64,000 nt of DNA from Agelaius tricolor (lineage: Eukaryota; Chordata; Aves; Passeriformes; Icteridae), in assembly GCA_023055355.1 (NCBI GenBank), contig JALJCS010000004.1, forward strand, positions 12,988,001 to 13,052,000, written 5' to 3'. Shown here in pieces: positions 52,261-64,000 of this stretch; positions within the stretch are counted from its first letter, which is position 1, and every line of letters begins with the position of its first letter. A program made the position numbers and the translations under genes. The notes below the pieces were generated by a model that was not told the DNA's origin, did no database searches, and saw only the letters and a list, made by a program, of their open reading frames with translations.

Positions 52261-55200
52261 TAACAGCACCAACAGAACTGGCTCCTGCTCCCAGCATGAA
52301 GCAGGAAGCTGAACTGTCACCTGCACCACCTACAACACGATGTGCAACATCAAATGGGCCACACAGATCTGAGTAACAGAACTGGGAAAGAGGAAGAGAT
52401 GAGGCCTTGTCATATCCAGAAGGAACAGTGCCCACACTGCAGCAACAAAGGCAGTCAACCCACCAAAGCCAATGAAGCAAGAGGATGAAGCCCAAGGCAA
52501 GTTGAAAGCATACTTTCTTAAGAAGGACCCTCAGAGATCAGACAAACAGTACCAAGATGCCAGTCAGCTATGAAAAATGCTTAAGGTGAGACCCATCTAT
52601 CTCAGATCTGAGAACTTCCCTGAAGGCAATGTGAGGTACCCCAGGTGCCCATCACAGCCCTGTGAACAACTCTTTGCAACTGCTTAGCCTCCAGCCATTC
52701 TGATTAAAACTAGCAAAGTTGCTTGTGAAAGTTTGTGAGCCTGAATAGACAACCTTGTCTGTAAAGAATAATCTCAAAAAGATCTTGCAGAAGAAAATGG
52801 TGAAGCACTCCCTGTCATATCAGAACGCACAGACATGGGACTGCTTGTTTCCTAGGGAAAGAGAAGACAGTCATCAGAATGAGAAGACTGTTTTTTATTG
52901 AGTCACAGCACAGAGGATCTGTTGAGATGCCAGTGGCAGAGGATCCAGAAAACAACTCATCATCTGTGCTTCAAATCAGCATTGACCATTTTTAAGCAAT
53001 GCCCACTGCAATGGCTGCAATAAAATCTAGAGAGACCCTCAAAGCTGAGCATTTCAGTTGAAATCATCAAGTCTCAGATGTTGCAGCTGCAGTCCGTAAC
53101 ACTGACACAAAGCAGAGAAAGGAATCTTTTCCAGAGGCGTGAGAGCAGCCAAAGGGATACATTCTACTTGATGTCCAGATTCACTAGTGTACTCTCTTTC
53201 CAGGCACTTCTGTAAAACAGCAAAATGCATTTAAACAATAATCCAAGTAATGCTAATCCAATCCATTGCAGCTAGTTACAAAGGCATTGCTCAAATGGGA
53301 AAGCAGAGGCATTTGGACAATACATTGGATTACAAAATGCACCAAAGCAGAACTTCTGCTCTGCACCCTGCTGAGAACCAGTAGAAAAGACCAGAAGTAG
53401 AGACATTATTTGCTGCAACAGCAGTCAGTTCTGTTCCCAACAGTAATGGAAACTGTCATATGGTGCAGCCTCAGAGCACCCACAATCAAAGCCTTTGTGT
53501 TCTCTTTGAATAAGGATTCAGGCAAGGGATAGTGAACTTTGCATCAAAGGAGAAAACAAATAAACAAATAGCCTTAAAGAATTTCATTTAAGTTGAATGA
53601 GAGAGTTGAATGAATTAAGAGAATGAAGTTTCACTTTCTTCAGGTGCTTGAAGAAACAATTTCAAACAAAAGGGGCAGGAAACAATAAACAAAGCTTTAA
53701 TGGCAACATCTCCTCATGGAAATCACCCAATCAGTCTTTGGACTAAAACCAATGGCTTTCATTTTTGTTCTGTTCTTATTTCCATGGACACATCAACATG
53801 CAGTCATTACACAAGACACACAAAGCACAGACATGTCCAATTCAAGCCCTTCAGTAAAACACCTCTACACAGTGACAAGTGCAAGTGTATTGCCATGTGA
53901 AAGACTAGACATATTTATACAGATGTGGACCACATCTGCCTTTTAGTAGTCGAATCTCTCAGACTACTCTTGTAAACCGTTCTTCACTAATGCCAGATCA
54001 TTGCTTGACTTTCTCAAAGAAAAACTAATCAAAAGAAAGCCTAAAAAAATCAGGAATATAAAAAGCTAAACGTGGATGACGTTGGAAATTAAATATGCGC
54101 AGGGACTAAGGAGGTACTAGGGATTTGCACTGCAGTATACCTCTGTTCATATGCAGCACTGGAGTAGCCTAACTTGAGTTGTGACCAATTGAATCCTGAA
54201 TGACTACATCTACACCTGGGTTTAAACAGCTGAATTTATCTATCTTAAATGCACATATTCAATTGATATGGATTTTTTTCTCTGACTGCTCTAATCCCAA
54301 GGAAGAAGTTATTGCACAAAAAGAGGTAGTGCACTCAAAGTAATGATTTTTTTAATGGCAGAATAGTAAATCAGCAAAATAAGAAAATCAGTTACATATA
54401 AAGTAAGAAACACCAGTAAAACTTCTGCATATTATTTCTTCTGGGAAAAAAAAACGTAGTTAGCTCCTACTGGCTGCAGGGCAGGTTTATGCTTTCAGGG
54501 CTAGCAAACACAACTGTTAGCCCAATTTCTTTTTGTAATGCTTGGGAATTTCAGTCAAACAGGAGATGCTTTTACTCCTTATTTATTAAATAACACCGCG
54601 TTCAGGAAAGGGATGGAGCCAGGCCCATCACTGGTTACTTCACAGATAGATGGAAACAACCAGTAGTACAAAGTTCAGGTAAGTATTAAAACCACTTATA
54701 ATAAAGGCATGAAGACTTCCAAAAAGTAACACTTGCTGAATTAGTGCTAATTTTCATTCCATTTTAAGTGACTATACACAGACAAAGGGACTTTTCTGCA
54801 GTTAAGTCTCTCATACTGATATTTAAATGAATATAGTAAGTGGCAAGTGCCTCAGGACAATTGTGCATGGGTACTATCAGTGCAAATAAGAAATTCATGT
54901 ATGAATAAAACTGACTTCAAAGCAGCCTGGAGTTGCTGGCAGTTCCTAGCAAGCCAAGAGTATAAATAAAGGTACCCAGCATGTAGAGCAAGTCACAAGC
55001 TATACATCTGCATTACATGTAATGCAGATGCTGCAAGAAATTCACCTGTTGTAGCATCTGTTTTGCATTATTAATGTCTCAACCAGGGTAAGGTTGTAAG
55101 GGTAAGGTTGAAAGGAACAAATACAGGTCCGGAAAGTACCTTTTTATCCAGGTACATAAAGACACCAGGATAATGCTGTTTTCCCTCTCAGTGACTGAAG

Positions 55201-55429
55201 CCATTTAATTTCCTATCTGGCAGTTACTTGACACACACTTGTCACAGAAATACTGCCAGTGGAGTAATACTTTAAGCCATTCCTCTGTTTTGAGTAAAAG
55301 GCAGATTTTATGACAATGCAATGCCACACCACCTCTGTTTCAGTCACACTGCACTTATTCAGTGCTACAGTGACTGCTAGCTCCTTATGTTCCTTCAAAA
55401 GAATGGGACAAAAACTTTCAGCCTCACAG
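52261..55429. other. Non-coding stretch beyond the possible PCGF3 3' end
   Basis: The left part (52261-52900) is purine-rich and may belong to the unclassified CpG-retaining segment. The rest is AT-rich and holds the 26-bp palindrome. No coding exon was recognised. Confidence 0.65.
55005..55030. repeat. 26-bp perfect palindrome
   Basis: The half-site CATCTGCATTACA is followed immediately by its exact reverse complement with no spacer. It lies about 40 bp to the right of an AT-rich TATAAATAAA at 54961-54970 and about 420 bp beyond the last candidate PCGF3 polyadenylation signal. The two arms could form a cruciform or a binding site for a dimeric factor. The core ATCTGCAT is one base away from the POU octamer ATTTGCAT. 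Confidence 0.85.
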
Positions 55430-57870
55430 CATTTCAGTTAGTTTCTCTGCTTTTATTAACAAGCATATAATATTCATTGGCAAAACACTGGATACAAGCT
55501 TCACTATCATAAAATCAAAACATTAAGCATTAATCCCCAAAAGGCTTATTCAGACAAAACTAGCCACCAGTAGTACAGAAATTACACAGCAACACAAAGC
55601 ATAAAAAATTGTAAACTTTTAAATGAAGCTAAGCCAAAAATATGGTTTTACACTCTGACAGTTCCAGAATCTTTATTACACCACATATGAGGATAAAAGG
55701 CTTAGTGGTTGCACTGGCTAATTGTCCCTTAACTGCAAAATGATCCTGTTTGCAGAAGGAAAGAACAAACTTTCCTTTTGTCCAGATAAGTCACTTGAAT
55801 TAAAGATTCCATCAAACCAATACTTTCCATTTTAAACAGAAATAACAAAAATAGTGGAGTATCAGTACTCAAAACTCAGGACTTCTTCCTTCAGCCATAC
55901 CTCTGTTTGCATGAATGAACCCATTGGTTTCTGTGGAACCATCCAGGTTATTACTAAAGTTACCAATGTAAATGTTCATAGAATTGGACATGTAGTTCCT
56001 ACCCTACGACCAGGACATGGACAGGTCATTGTGGCTTCAAAAGATTTCCAAAAAACTCTTAAGTAGGATAAAATATGGAACAAACAGTAGAGTCATACCT
56101 TTAATTTGTATATAAATAAACAGGTAAAACATTACCTGTTGATTTGCCACAAGACCCAAGTTCTAGGTAATTTTTGTCCTGACTGCAAGTTTTGATGAGA
56201 GCAGAGACTGAAGCATTGTTCCATGTTCTTTAGTATTGTTCTCTGCAACTTTTTCTTCAAAAATGGATCTCAAAAGACCCAAGTAACATCTAATTGTATC
56301 TTATGTAGGGAGATTCGTGCGTGGAACAATTTCTGTTACCAACTTTAGGTAGACTAACTAAAGTTGCATTAATGTTTTCAGTGAAACATCCTAACTGAAG
56401 TGATTACCTGAGGAAAAGCAGAAACTTGATTTTTCTGTTCAGTAAAGCCTTCCGTACAAAATGTGTACCTAAGATTCATCTCACTGATGTACAGACTGGT
56501 TGGCTTTTTCCTAATATCTTTATCTCAATGTAATATGCAGGATGCTGTAAAACAGCAAGTTATATTTATCATCTAGTAGAAAAAAAAAAAACTGTATATC
56601 CCCTAGGACTGTGTTGTTATAAAGACAATAAGAGCCAGATAAGCTTTCAAAGGCTCATAGCCTACTGGAAAAAATAGCACCATCATAGTTGTAGTCTGAT
56701 ATTTTTTACGGTCCCATATCTCCTGAGTGACAGTGTTGTGTATACTATTGCACAACCATAGAAAAAATATTCCCAGGTGTGATGGTACACAAATATACCA
56801 GACCTAACAATGGCACAAAACATTTTCAGATAGGCTGCAAGTCTTGTCGATTGCTTCCACAATTCACATTAAGGTTTCTTGCAAGATCGTTTATTTTAAA
56901 ATATTGCTGACAGATAGTTCTTGTACTTACAGAAATTTTAAATCCCCCATTTCACTCATGAAATAAAAAATGGAACAAAGCATAAAACACACACCCACCC
57001 CCAAATAACAGCCCCAAATAAAACTCCATTTGAACAAGTGAGAAAAGCCATCTACATTCCTTTTAAATGTAATGGTAAGTAGATGCTACATTTACAATTT
57101 AAACATACGCCTAATAAATGCATGTTTCAAACCTATTGCACAAAAGCATAAGTAATGCTCTTTATCCATACAAAACAAAAACATACAGATGAAAGCTACT
57201 CAAACTCAATGTAAAAGGAAGAAGCTTGTAAAAACATCTTACAATTTCAATTTATATGCCCGTAAATAAAGCTGGACCACTAAAACCAAAAATACTGGGA
57301 TGGTAAAATAAGACAGAAGGCTTAAAATAGAATAAATAATTTTATAAAGTTAAAATTTAAACCCCCAAATCTTATTTAAATTCAATATTATATATTCTAT
57401 CTGAATTCTTTATTTTTAATGAAAGTATACTTAGTGAGACTCTAAGCCCAGGTGATTCATCAGTCTCACTGCTGCTGAGGATAATGCAACAAGATACTTC
57501 CTTACTGCAACTATTTACCAGCGTAAGAAATTATAAAAACTACTTCACAGTAATGGCATCTTCACAAAAGCCAAAATCAACTACCATGATCTCATCAGAA
57601 CTAAGAAATATGTATGGCCGTGTCCAAATTTTAGTTCAACTTTCAACAGTATCAGGGTTACTTTACCCAATATAATCTTGATATAAATTGTCTCTTAAGT
57701 GTCACAGAAATTAAACAAGGCTCTGACCCAAAGAAGACCTTGCTCTACACTGTAGTCTTTTAGTGAGACTAACATATGGTACAGACAGAGTCACACCACT
57801 CCTGAGGGCAATTTTTGAAGTGAAGATGTTATCACATGTGATTTAGAAAAACAACTGAGTAACTTTGGAG

Positions 57871-57945
57871 TTTTTTGTTGGTTTGGGGGTTTTTTGTTTG
57901 GTTTTCTTTGTTTGTTTTTTTTTTTTTGTTTTTTTGTTTTTTTTA
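57871..57945. repeat. T/G-rich homopolymer-like tract
   Basis: The tract consists of T runs broken by single or few G and one C, up to 13 T in a row. On the minus strand it is an A-rich tract, which could act as an internal oligo-dT priming site in the possible long PCGF3 3' UTR. Confidence 0.88.
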
Positions 57946-58330
57946 ATGGTGCAGTATTATCAGATTAAACACATTGCAAAAGCAGTTACACACAATTACA
58001 AGCAAAAACCCCAGCTATAGGTATTAATACTGGCTTGAATTTATGTATCCATATAAACAGAGTTTTCTATATACTGATAGCACCATAACAAATTCAAGTG
58101 ATTCTAAAGATGGTTATGAAGTTATAAGTTTTCTATTGTAAGTTGTTACAGCAAGAGATAGATTTGAAAGGCTTCTTAATTTGCGTGTTCGTAATTAATT
58201 TCTCAGTTGCTCAAGTACACAAGGAAGAAATGAAATCCCAATGTACTTTAACAGCACTGCGTCAATATCTAATCATACAAAAGTTTCCTAAGTTTCCTGC
58301 AGTACACACACTTGAGGTAGACAGATCTCA

Positions 58331-58390
58331 TTTATATGTGTATATGTATATATATATTTTTTTGTTTGTGTGTATATATATATATATATT
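58331..58390. repeat. TA/TATG-rich microsatellite
   Basis: Two TA runs separated by a T/G stretch. If the long PCGF3 3' UTR is real, this repeat lies inside it. Confidence 0.88.
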
Positions 58391-59562
58391 CTGATTAAGG
58401 TGGTTAATCAGAATGCTGTCTGGCAGCTTTAGTTTAATGTCTACATCAGGTACAGCCACTGTGTGTATACTCTGGGTGCACAGAGCTGGGACCCTTACAG
58501 TCCTGTCCACATTCTCAGGGCCTCAGTGGCAAAGCCAGCCTCTTATTCACACTAGAACAGTAACAATCACGTAAGAAACAGCTCCAGAGAGGCCCAGTAT
58601 GTCAGCTTGTGTACACATCCATACCACCTGCATTGACTGCTTTCATGGAAAGTTTTAAAAATGGTAGACACATGATCTTGTTTGTTCTTTTCTGCCAGAT
58701 CAAGTAATGCTCAAGACAGAAAAAAAGCCAAAAATACACAAACAGCAAGATAAAATCAGAGCAAAATTTGATTGCATGAATCACAGACATGCACACAAAC
58801 ACCACACAAGAACCAGATGTGGAGTTCTGTGTGACCTAAACATTAAAATGCAGCTATCTTAACACTTTCACCTGCATGGACAGCAGCATGTTCTGGCCTT
58901 TGTGTGGCTCTCTTTTCCATCTCCACAATTCAGGAGGCTCCCTTTCATTCTCTGCTCACATAATTTCTTTTTCATTTCCTTCCTCCTCATATCTGTGACT
59001 GTAATCAAAATAAGGAGCCCTGTTGTCAAAGGTAAGCACAAGCAGCAGCAGAGCTGGGAAAGGAGAACTGAAGACTCCAGAGAGGGAAATTAAGGGAAAT
59101 GTGCTGAGGAATGTAGCGCTTTGAAAACTTAAGAGGAAGAATATTTAAAATGTTTATATAAATCTCTTGCAGTATCAGCTTCCAGTTACTAAGTAACACT
59201 TTCTAGCAGAAGAAGCAAAGGAGCACAGCAAGAGGAAGCAGGGCTTCTTATCAAAAGACAATTTATCAAAAAATAACAGGGTTTAATAATAGGAATAGCG
59301 ACTAGCATTTTCAGCTGACAGGAAAACTCTTCCAAAAATTAGGTTAACTATTTCCAGCTGGCCATAATAGGGCATACACTGTTTTCAGTGACTTCACACC
59401 TGTGCCAGACAAATGTTCTTACAATTGTTCTATGGATGATACATAGTGGATATAGCTTGCAGAAATCACTTTCAACTACAGTTTTTTAAAAGCCAATTAT
59501 TTCCAAAAGCCTTACAAAAAGTGCAGTGAGCCCTGCTAAGTGCCATTGAGGGTGCTTTCTAT

Positions 59563-59620
59563 AACATATATAGTTATATGTGTATATAGATGTATGTACC
59601 CATACATACATTAATGTGTA
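59563..59620. repeat. AT/TG-rich short repeat with a small inverted repeat
   Basis: The stretch alternates ATAT and TGTA units and contains the near-palindrome TGTATGTACCCATACATACA at 59591-59610. Confidence 0.7.
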
Positions 59621-60074
59621 TTACCTTGCATCCAATTAGGGCTGATGCAAGCAAAATTACTAGTTAAGGCCAAAAGGTGCTAAAATAATCTTGTCTTGAC
59701 TCCCCCTTCTTCCCCACCCCAAGTAAGTTTGGAATTGCAGTACAGAAAATGCTATGGTTTTGTAAGAAAACAGCTAAAGAAATTTAAAGCTGCCTGTAAG
59801 TTTTAATCAGTGAAATGAAAAACCTACAATACTCCCACAGTTGTCCAAGAGCCACTGTTTCAATAGCTAGTGATAGCAAATTCTCTCTAAATTAAAAACT
59901 GATTTCTGCAAGCCACAAATACATAAGAAATGTTTATTTTTTAAGAAATTCACAAATCTAGCACTTGTGAGTATTTGTCATTACGTGGTGCAATTTATAC
60001 CATAGCAAAATATATATCACAGCACATTAAAATCAACTGAAATTATTTCTATTAGTCTTACCAAATTAACACGT

Positions 60075-60712
60075 ATACAGAAGTATCAAAACTTTATTAA
60101 AACACAAGGTGAGGGAGAGCAATAACTGGGCAAAAATGACAAATTTACTGGTTTCCCAGATTTTCTTAAGTTTTCAATGCAGCATAATAAATTATCACCA
60201 GTCACTGTATTATCAGGTATGTTCAATGCTCTACAGATAACTTCAATAAAGCCAATGCAATCAGGCATACTATATAAGACAATAACACTTTGCAAAAATA
60301 TAGTTTTTAAAGATTTAGAATGCGAGAAGTAACTAAAGCAACTTGGTGTCAAAAGCAACATATTTATATCACCCCACAACACTCAAACTTTTTTTCTGTG
60401 TGTAACTGTAAGAGACAAATCAGGCTGAGCTACATGGAACTGTGAAGTGTTTTCAGTATCTGTAAACTTAATGCTGGTAGTGTCTTGCTGAGTTGAAACT
60501 TCTTTCTTCCATACAAAAAGTATAAATATTGTCTGCCCAGAAGTCTAGGTAACACATCCCTAGAAGAAATATTCAGGACAGCCCACTATGAAAGCCCTCC
60601 AGTCTTCCAAAATTATTCAGCTGGTTTGTGTCATGTGATTAGTGATGCACTAAGAAGGTGCCAGATGATAGTCTCTGCAAAAAGCTCTGTCCAGAAGGAC
60701 ACTTAAGTTCCC
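60075..60712 (-). other. PCGF3: PCGF3 3' UTR, proximal part
   Basis: This is the sequence downstream of the PCGF3 stop codon on the minus strand. The first canonical polyadenylation signal, AATAAA, lies at 60098-60093 (TTTATT on plus) and is followed by a GT/T-rich stretch. Cleavage around 60075 would give a 3' UTR of about 640 nt. The end point is inferred from the signal only. Confidence 0.6.
60093..60098 (-). terminator. Candidate proximal polyadenylation signal (AATAAA) of PCGF3
   Basis: TTTATT on plus is AATAAA on minus, 615 nt or more after the stop codon. It is the first canonical hexamer downstream of the coding end. Confidence 0.55.
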
Positions 60713-60760
60713 TTACAGCAAGTCCATTTTGGGTCTATAATGTAGCAGTAGAGGTGCTTT
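60713..60760 (-). CDS. PCGF3: PCGF3, last coding exon with stop codon
   Basis: After an acceptor reading TTTCTGTCTTGCAG on the minus strand, the exon begins at 60760 and encodes KAPLLLHYRPKMDLL followed by TAA at 60713-60715. This is the C-terminus I expect for PCGF3: the final beta-strand of the RAWUL fold plus the short MDLL tail. It joins the upstream exon without a phase shift (RWRFK then KAPLLL). The intron between the two exons is 1312 bp. The reading frame has no disabling change, so this looks like an intact gene, not a pseudogene; a processed copy would lack the intron. Confidence 0.93.
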   Translation of the reverse strand, partial: KAPLLLHYRPKMDLL

Positions 60761-62072
60761 CTGCAAGACAGAAATACCAGTAAGTTAAGAAACAAATCCA
60801 GAACTAATCTGTTCAGTAGGAAAAACTGTGTCATAAACGAAAGCTTCACTAAAGACAAGAGCAACTATCTGATCTGTCAAAAATTCACCAAGACAAAGAC
60901 AAAGTGCAACTTCATCTGTGGGGCTCAAACAAGTAATAAAGAACCCTTTCCCCTTAATCTCAGGAGCAGATCTGTTTATCTTGGAAAACTCCCTGAAGTA
61001 AGGGATGTCCAGAAAGCAGAAATTAGAGTATGTGGTACTTCACATTTAATAGGTCTCACTTGATTCCTCTTCTGTGAAAGCATCATTGATTTTTTTTTAT
61101 GAATAGGCAAACTTTTACACCACAACATCCTGCACCATGGACTTCCGTGTCTCATAAAAACAATTACTTCAGCTTGTTTGTTCTGGACCTTCCGTGTCTC
61201 AGTTCCATTTTACATCCACCACTTCTTTCACTTGGGAGGGCAGTTCACAGTTCTGCTTTCCACATGACTCACAATTACACAGATCTCTCACAGGTGAAGA
61301 GTAGACTGCATAGATGCACATCAATCTGTTTGGTTCTCTCTGCTACACCACAAAACCCTAATGTTTGCATTGTATCCTTTAATCTATACTTACATTCAAC
61401 TTCAGGTGTTTGTTAATCACCTGTCATTCAGAACTGTAAAGACCATTTCCAGGTCATTCAGAAACACCATATGAAACAGATTCCAGCAGGATTCCACTTG
61501 TGACATCTCTGCATTTTTAACACTGACCGTTGACTTTACCCTGCGACTCTTACACAGGTCAATTATTTTGTAATTCCAAGACAGAAAAATGCTTCTCTAC
61601 TCCCACACGGACCTCTTCTAGATATGCATCCAAAGCCACCAAGTGATTTCACCTCAGTGTACACTGTATGCTCAGAATGTGTTGGCTTTGCATTACAAAT
61701 ACAAACTTCTTGTTCCAGTAACTCCGTGTGTACATATACTGACTCTCCTCCTAAGTGTTCTGTTTTGCTACTCATTCTTACTGCCTGAAGGGGTTAAAAA
61801 TAACACTTTTTGTAGCTTCTACTTCCTCTGACAGACTTGATAACAATTTGACAACTAATACAGTGTTCCCTTTTCTCTTCCAATGAATACTTAATTCTCC
61901 TTTCCTTCACTTACTGGAAACAAATAAATACTTGGTGTCTAAGGATATCATAGTAGATATTTATAAAAGTACCTTCTATAAAGCTATACTGCAGTACAGT
62001 TCCAAATTATCGCTATTTTATAAACATTTTATTTGGCCATTTCATGATTTACATTGAATCATTGTGTCATAC
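60761..62072 (-). other. PCGF3: PCGF3 last intron
   Basis: This 1312-bp intron has GTATGA at its 5' border (62072) and CTTGCAG at its 3' border (60761), read on the minus strand. It is AT-rich, with no recognisable transposon. The plus-strand open frames inside it (61099-61416 and 61643-61831, and on minus 61563-61775) have no family resemblance and I treat them as chance. Confidence 0.85.
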
Positions 62073-62153
62073 CTTAAATCTCCATCTAGTAACAACTACA
62101 AACTTGAGCGTATGGTCCTTGCCAAGAATCTCTTCATTGCATAATATGTCCAG
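62073..62153 (-). CDS. PCGF3: PCGF3, penultimate coding exon (partial gene)
   Basis: This 81-bp exon on the minus strand reads in phase 0 as 27 codons, beginning LDILCNEEILGKDHTLKF and ending RWRFK. That matches my memory of the C-terminal RAWUL (ubiquitin-like) domain of PCGF3, and differs from PCGF5, which I recall with GKDHTMEF and a different tail. PCGF3 is a RING-finger subunit of a non-canonical Polycomb repressive complex 1 (PRC1.3). It works in the nucleus with RING1A/B to mono-ubiquitinate histone H2A, and the RAWUL domain mediates partner binding. The acceptor is a pyrimidine-rich tract ending TTTTGTCAG at 62154, and the donor is AAG|GTATGA at 62072. The N-terminal RING domain and the exon ending in the preceding residues were not found up to 64000, so the gene continues beyond the right edge. 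Identification rests on recall of the family sequence, not on an alignment. Confidence 0.93.
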
Positions 62154-64000
62154 CTGACAAAATAAAGGTGACAGTTAATTCACTGGGACCCAATGCACCA
62201 AACAACGTATTTCACATATTACTATACATTTGACAAGACTTATTTTCTCTGAAGACACTGGAACTGGTAATCCTGAAGTTGCCCTGCAGACAAAAATCAT
62301 ACCAGGAAAGACAAGATAAAATCTGCTCTCAACATAAAGTACTGAAAGACCATGTCAATGCCTGCCTAAGAAATATAGTATGATATGGATTTAATGTTTG
62401 ATTTATCTTCCCAAGCAATACTAATGTCCTTTCCTGAAAGCTTTACATGCTTCTAAAAAGCTTGAATACATGAACAAGGGGAGAGAAATCTCAAAGGGAG
62501 CTGTTATTTAGCATACTATGAATTTTTTTTTACCTAACACCAGTCAGGTGGCATTGTTACAAGGACAGAGGTTTTTTAAAAAAACATTGTCTGCCATATA
62601 CTTATATGCTACATTTATAGGGGTTTTACAGATACTTAACAGGTATTTTTTATTTTCTATCTCTGTTTTTAAAAATCTTGATATTAGAAACAGGGAGGAT
62701 CTCAACCTAAAAGTATGAGGGATCATATGACTACTAATCAGCTGAACTACAATATCTGAACATGAACTAAAACCAGGGAACATGTATGAGAACAAGTTCC
62801 ACCAAGTTGGCTTATGTTACAATGTTTTACCCCATAGCCCAGGAAGGCCTGAATGTGCATGCCGTCCACTTACATAGCAGTAACTCAAACCTGAAATAGT
62901 CTGTATCAAGCAACCAAGTAACCATGTACTCAAATTCTCCTTCTATATGACTTAGTACTAGTACAATGATTACATGACCATTTATGTATTTTTAAGAAGG
63001 CAGAAAGGGATAACAAAAAAATAAACAGTACTCCAGAGAAGTTTTTCTTTCAGTAGAAACCAAGTAGATTCTTAAGTCACATCTTGGCACACTGCATCGG
63101 AGGGCTTACACTCGCATATACCAAAAGAATATATTAAAAAAAAAACCTTTTGAACAATCCTTGTAGCTATCTAGCTGCTGGGCTAAAGCCAGGAGTCAAC
63201 CACCTCTGAACCAGCTGAAGACAAGACGGGATACATGGTTTTGTTTCAGGAAAACTGGCAGAGTTTGGGGATATACTTGAACCATAAGAGAGAGAGAGTG
63301 TTAGTTTGAAGTGTACAGAAGCTATGGAGGAAAAGTGATAGAGATGCAAATTGGCTGTTGACAAGATCGAGCAGCAAGGTGTTGACATACTGGACTGGAA
63401 AGCAGATTATTTGACTTGTATGAAATGTCTTAATGAAATTCAGTAAATCCATGTCATAATATGGATTTGAGAGATGTCAAGCTGAGAGTCAACTGAGATG
63501 TCCAGAAACTGTTACCAAGATCCAGCCAAGTGATAAATAGGGGCTGCATTCATAGTTTGCCACTTTTAATTTTTGAATCTAGGAGAAGTTCAAAGTATTG
63601 CCTTTTTTTTCTGTACCTTTCAACTTAAATTCTTCTCATGATACCCTGTAAAGATAGGGAAAAGTAGGCATCTGATAACAATCTGGTTGTGGTAGGCAGC
63701 AACTTCAGACTGAGCTTCACTAAGAGCACAGAAAAGAACAACATATTTGTAGTGCTTTCTCTTCAATGGGGCTTCACTGTTGAAGTGTTTCTGTCTGGCC
63801 CCTGTAGAGTGCAAACTTCCTAAAATGTTTGAGATAAACTCAACTACAATATATCAAAGAAATCATCTTGCCAGAGTCCATTTAAACACATGTGGAAGCA
63901 CATAAGCAAACCTTTTTCCTCAACTATTTATAAATGCACATGAAAAGATGCACTGCAAACTAACTGGAAAGTCCTGTACAGACCCAAGAAAGGATAAGAA
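62154..64000 (-). other. PCGF3: PCGF3 upstream intron, partial
   Basis: From the acceptor at 62154 to the window edge I found no exon. I looked on the minus strand for the residues that precede this exon in PCGF3 (the start of the RAWUL domain, ending FNE) and saw no matching codons next to a GT donor. The sequence is AT-rich, with an A-run at 63136-63146 and short GA runs near 63289. I infer that it is intron continuing past 64000. Confidence 0.7.

Larger units (their letters stand above)
55430..60074 (-). other. Possible extended PCGF3 3' UTR / downstream flank
   Basis: This AT-rich stretch has no recognised transposon and further minus-strand AATAAA signals at 59933-59938, 57409-57414, 56890-56895, 55672-55677 and 55452-55457. 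The distal two are the best candidates for a long transcript end: the 55672 signal is followed on the minus strand by a TG-containing stretch. The stretch also contains a T/G-rich run at 57871-57945 (A-rich in the transcript sense) and TA-rich microsatellites near 58.3 and 59.6 kb. Short open frames here are not convincing. Whether it is transcribed cannot be told from sequence alone. Confidence 0.4.

Noticed and set aside
54961..55030. TATAAATAAA followed by the palindrome as a promoter
   Set aside because: There is no transcription-start context, CpG cluster or downstream coding exon on either strand, so I list only the palindrome.

Overview
The window looks like bird nuclear DNA, most likely from a neoavian and probably a songbird. 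The evidence is two 5'-truncated CR1 LINEs with the usual avian 3' end, several solo LTRs of endogenous-retrovirus (ERV) families that I recognise by sequence memory from songbird genomes, long AT-rich stretches without genes, and one vertebrate gene recognised from its protein. No bacterial, phage, plasmid or CRISPR features are present.

The only cellular gene I can support is the 3' end of PCGF3 (Polycomb group RING finger 3) on the minus strand at the right end. Two coding exons are visible, at 62153-62073 and 60760-60713. They join in phase 0 to give the last 42 residues of the protein, ending with a stop at 60713-60715. The introns have standard GT/AG borders. The 3' UTR runs leftwards from 60712. 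It has a first AATAAA at 60093-60098 and further candidates as far as about 55452, so it may be several kb long. The earlier exons lie beyond position 64000.

The first 55 kb is non-coding as far as I can read. Most open frames there are short and look like chance. From left to right it holds: an AT-rich tandem repeat (about 2.9 kb); a probable plus-strand LTR (6.66-7.10 kb); a minus-strand LTR (about 7.33-7.95 kb); a CR1 with broken reverse-transcriptase reading frame, minus strand (8.0-9.96 kb); a plus-strand LTR (12.75-13.32 kb); a long minus-strand LTR at 17055-18658 interrupted by a second complete LTR at 17578-18088, each with a perfect 5-bp target-site duplication; a relative of the long LTR at 24608-25497; a 309-bp solo LTR at 37139-37447 with a 6-bp target-site duplication; a short CR1 3' end at 44074-44510; and a CpG-retaining, LTR-like segment of unknown class at about 51474-52260. 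A 26-bp perfect palindrome lies at 55005-55030.

I did not find a new multi-gene system. The best-supported unusual items are the nested LTR insertion, the exact boundaries of the small solo LTR, the CpG-rich unclassified segment and the palindrome near the possible distal end of the PCGF3 transcript.
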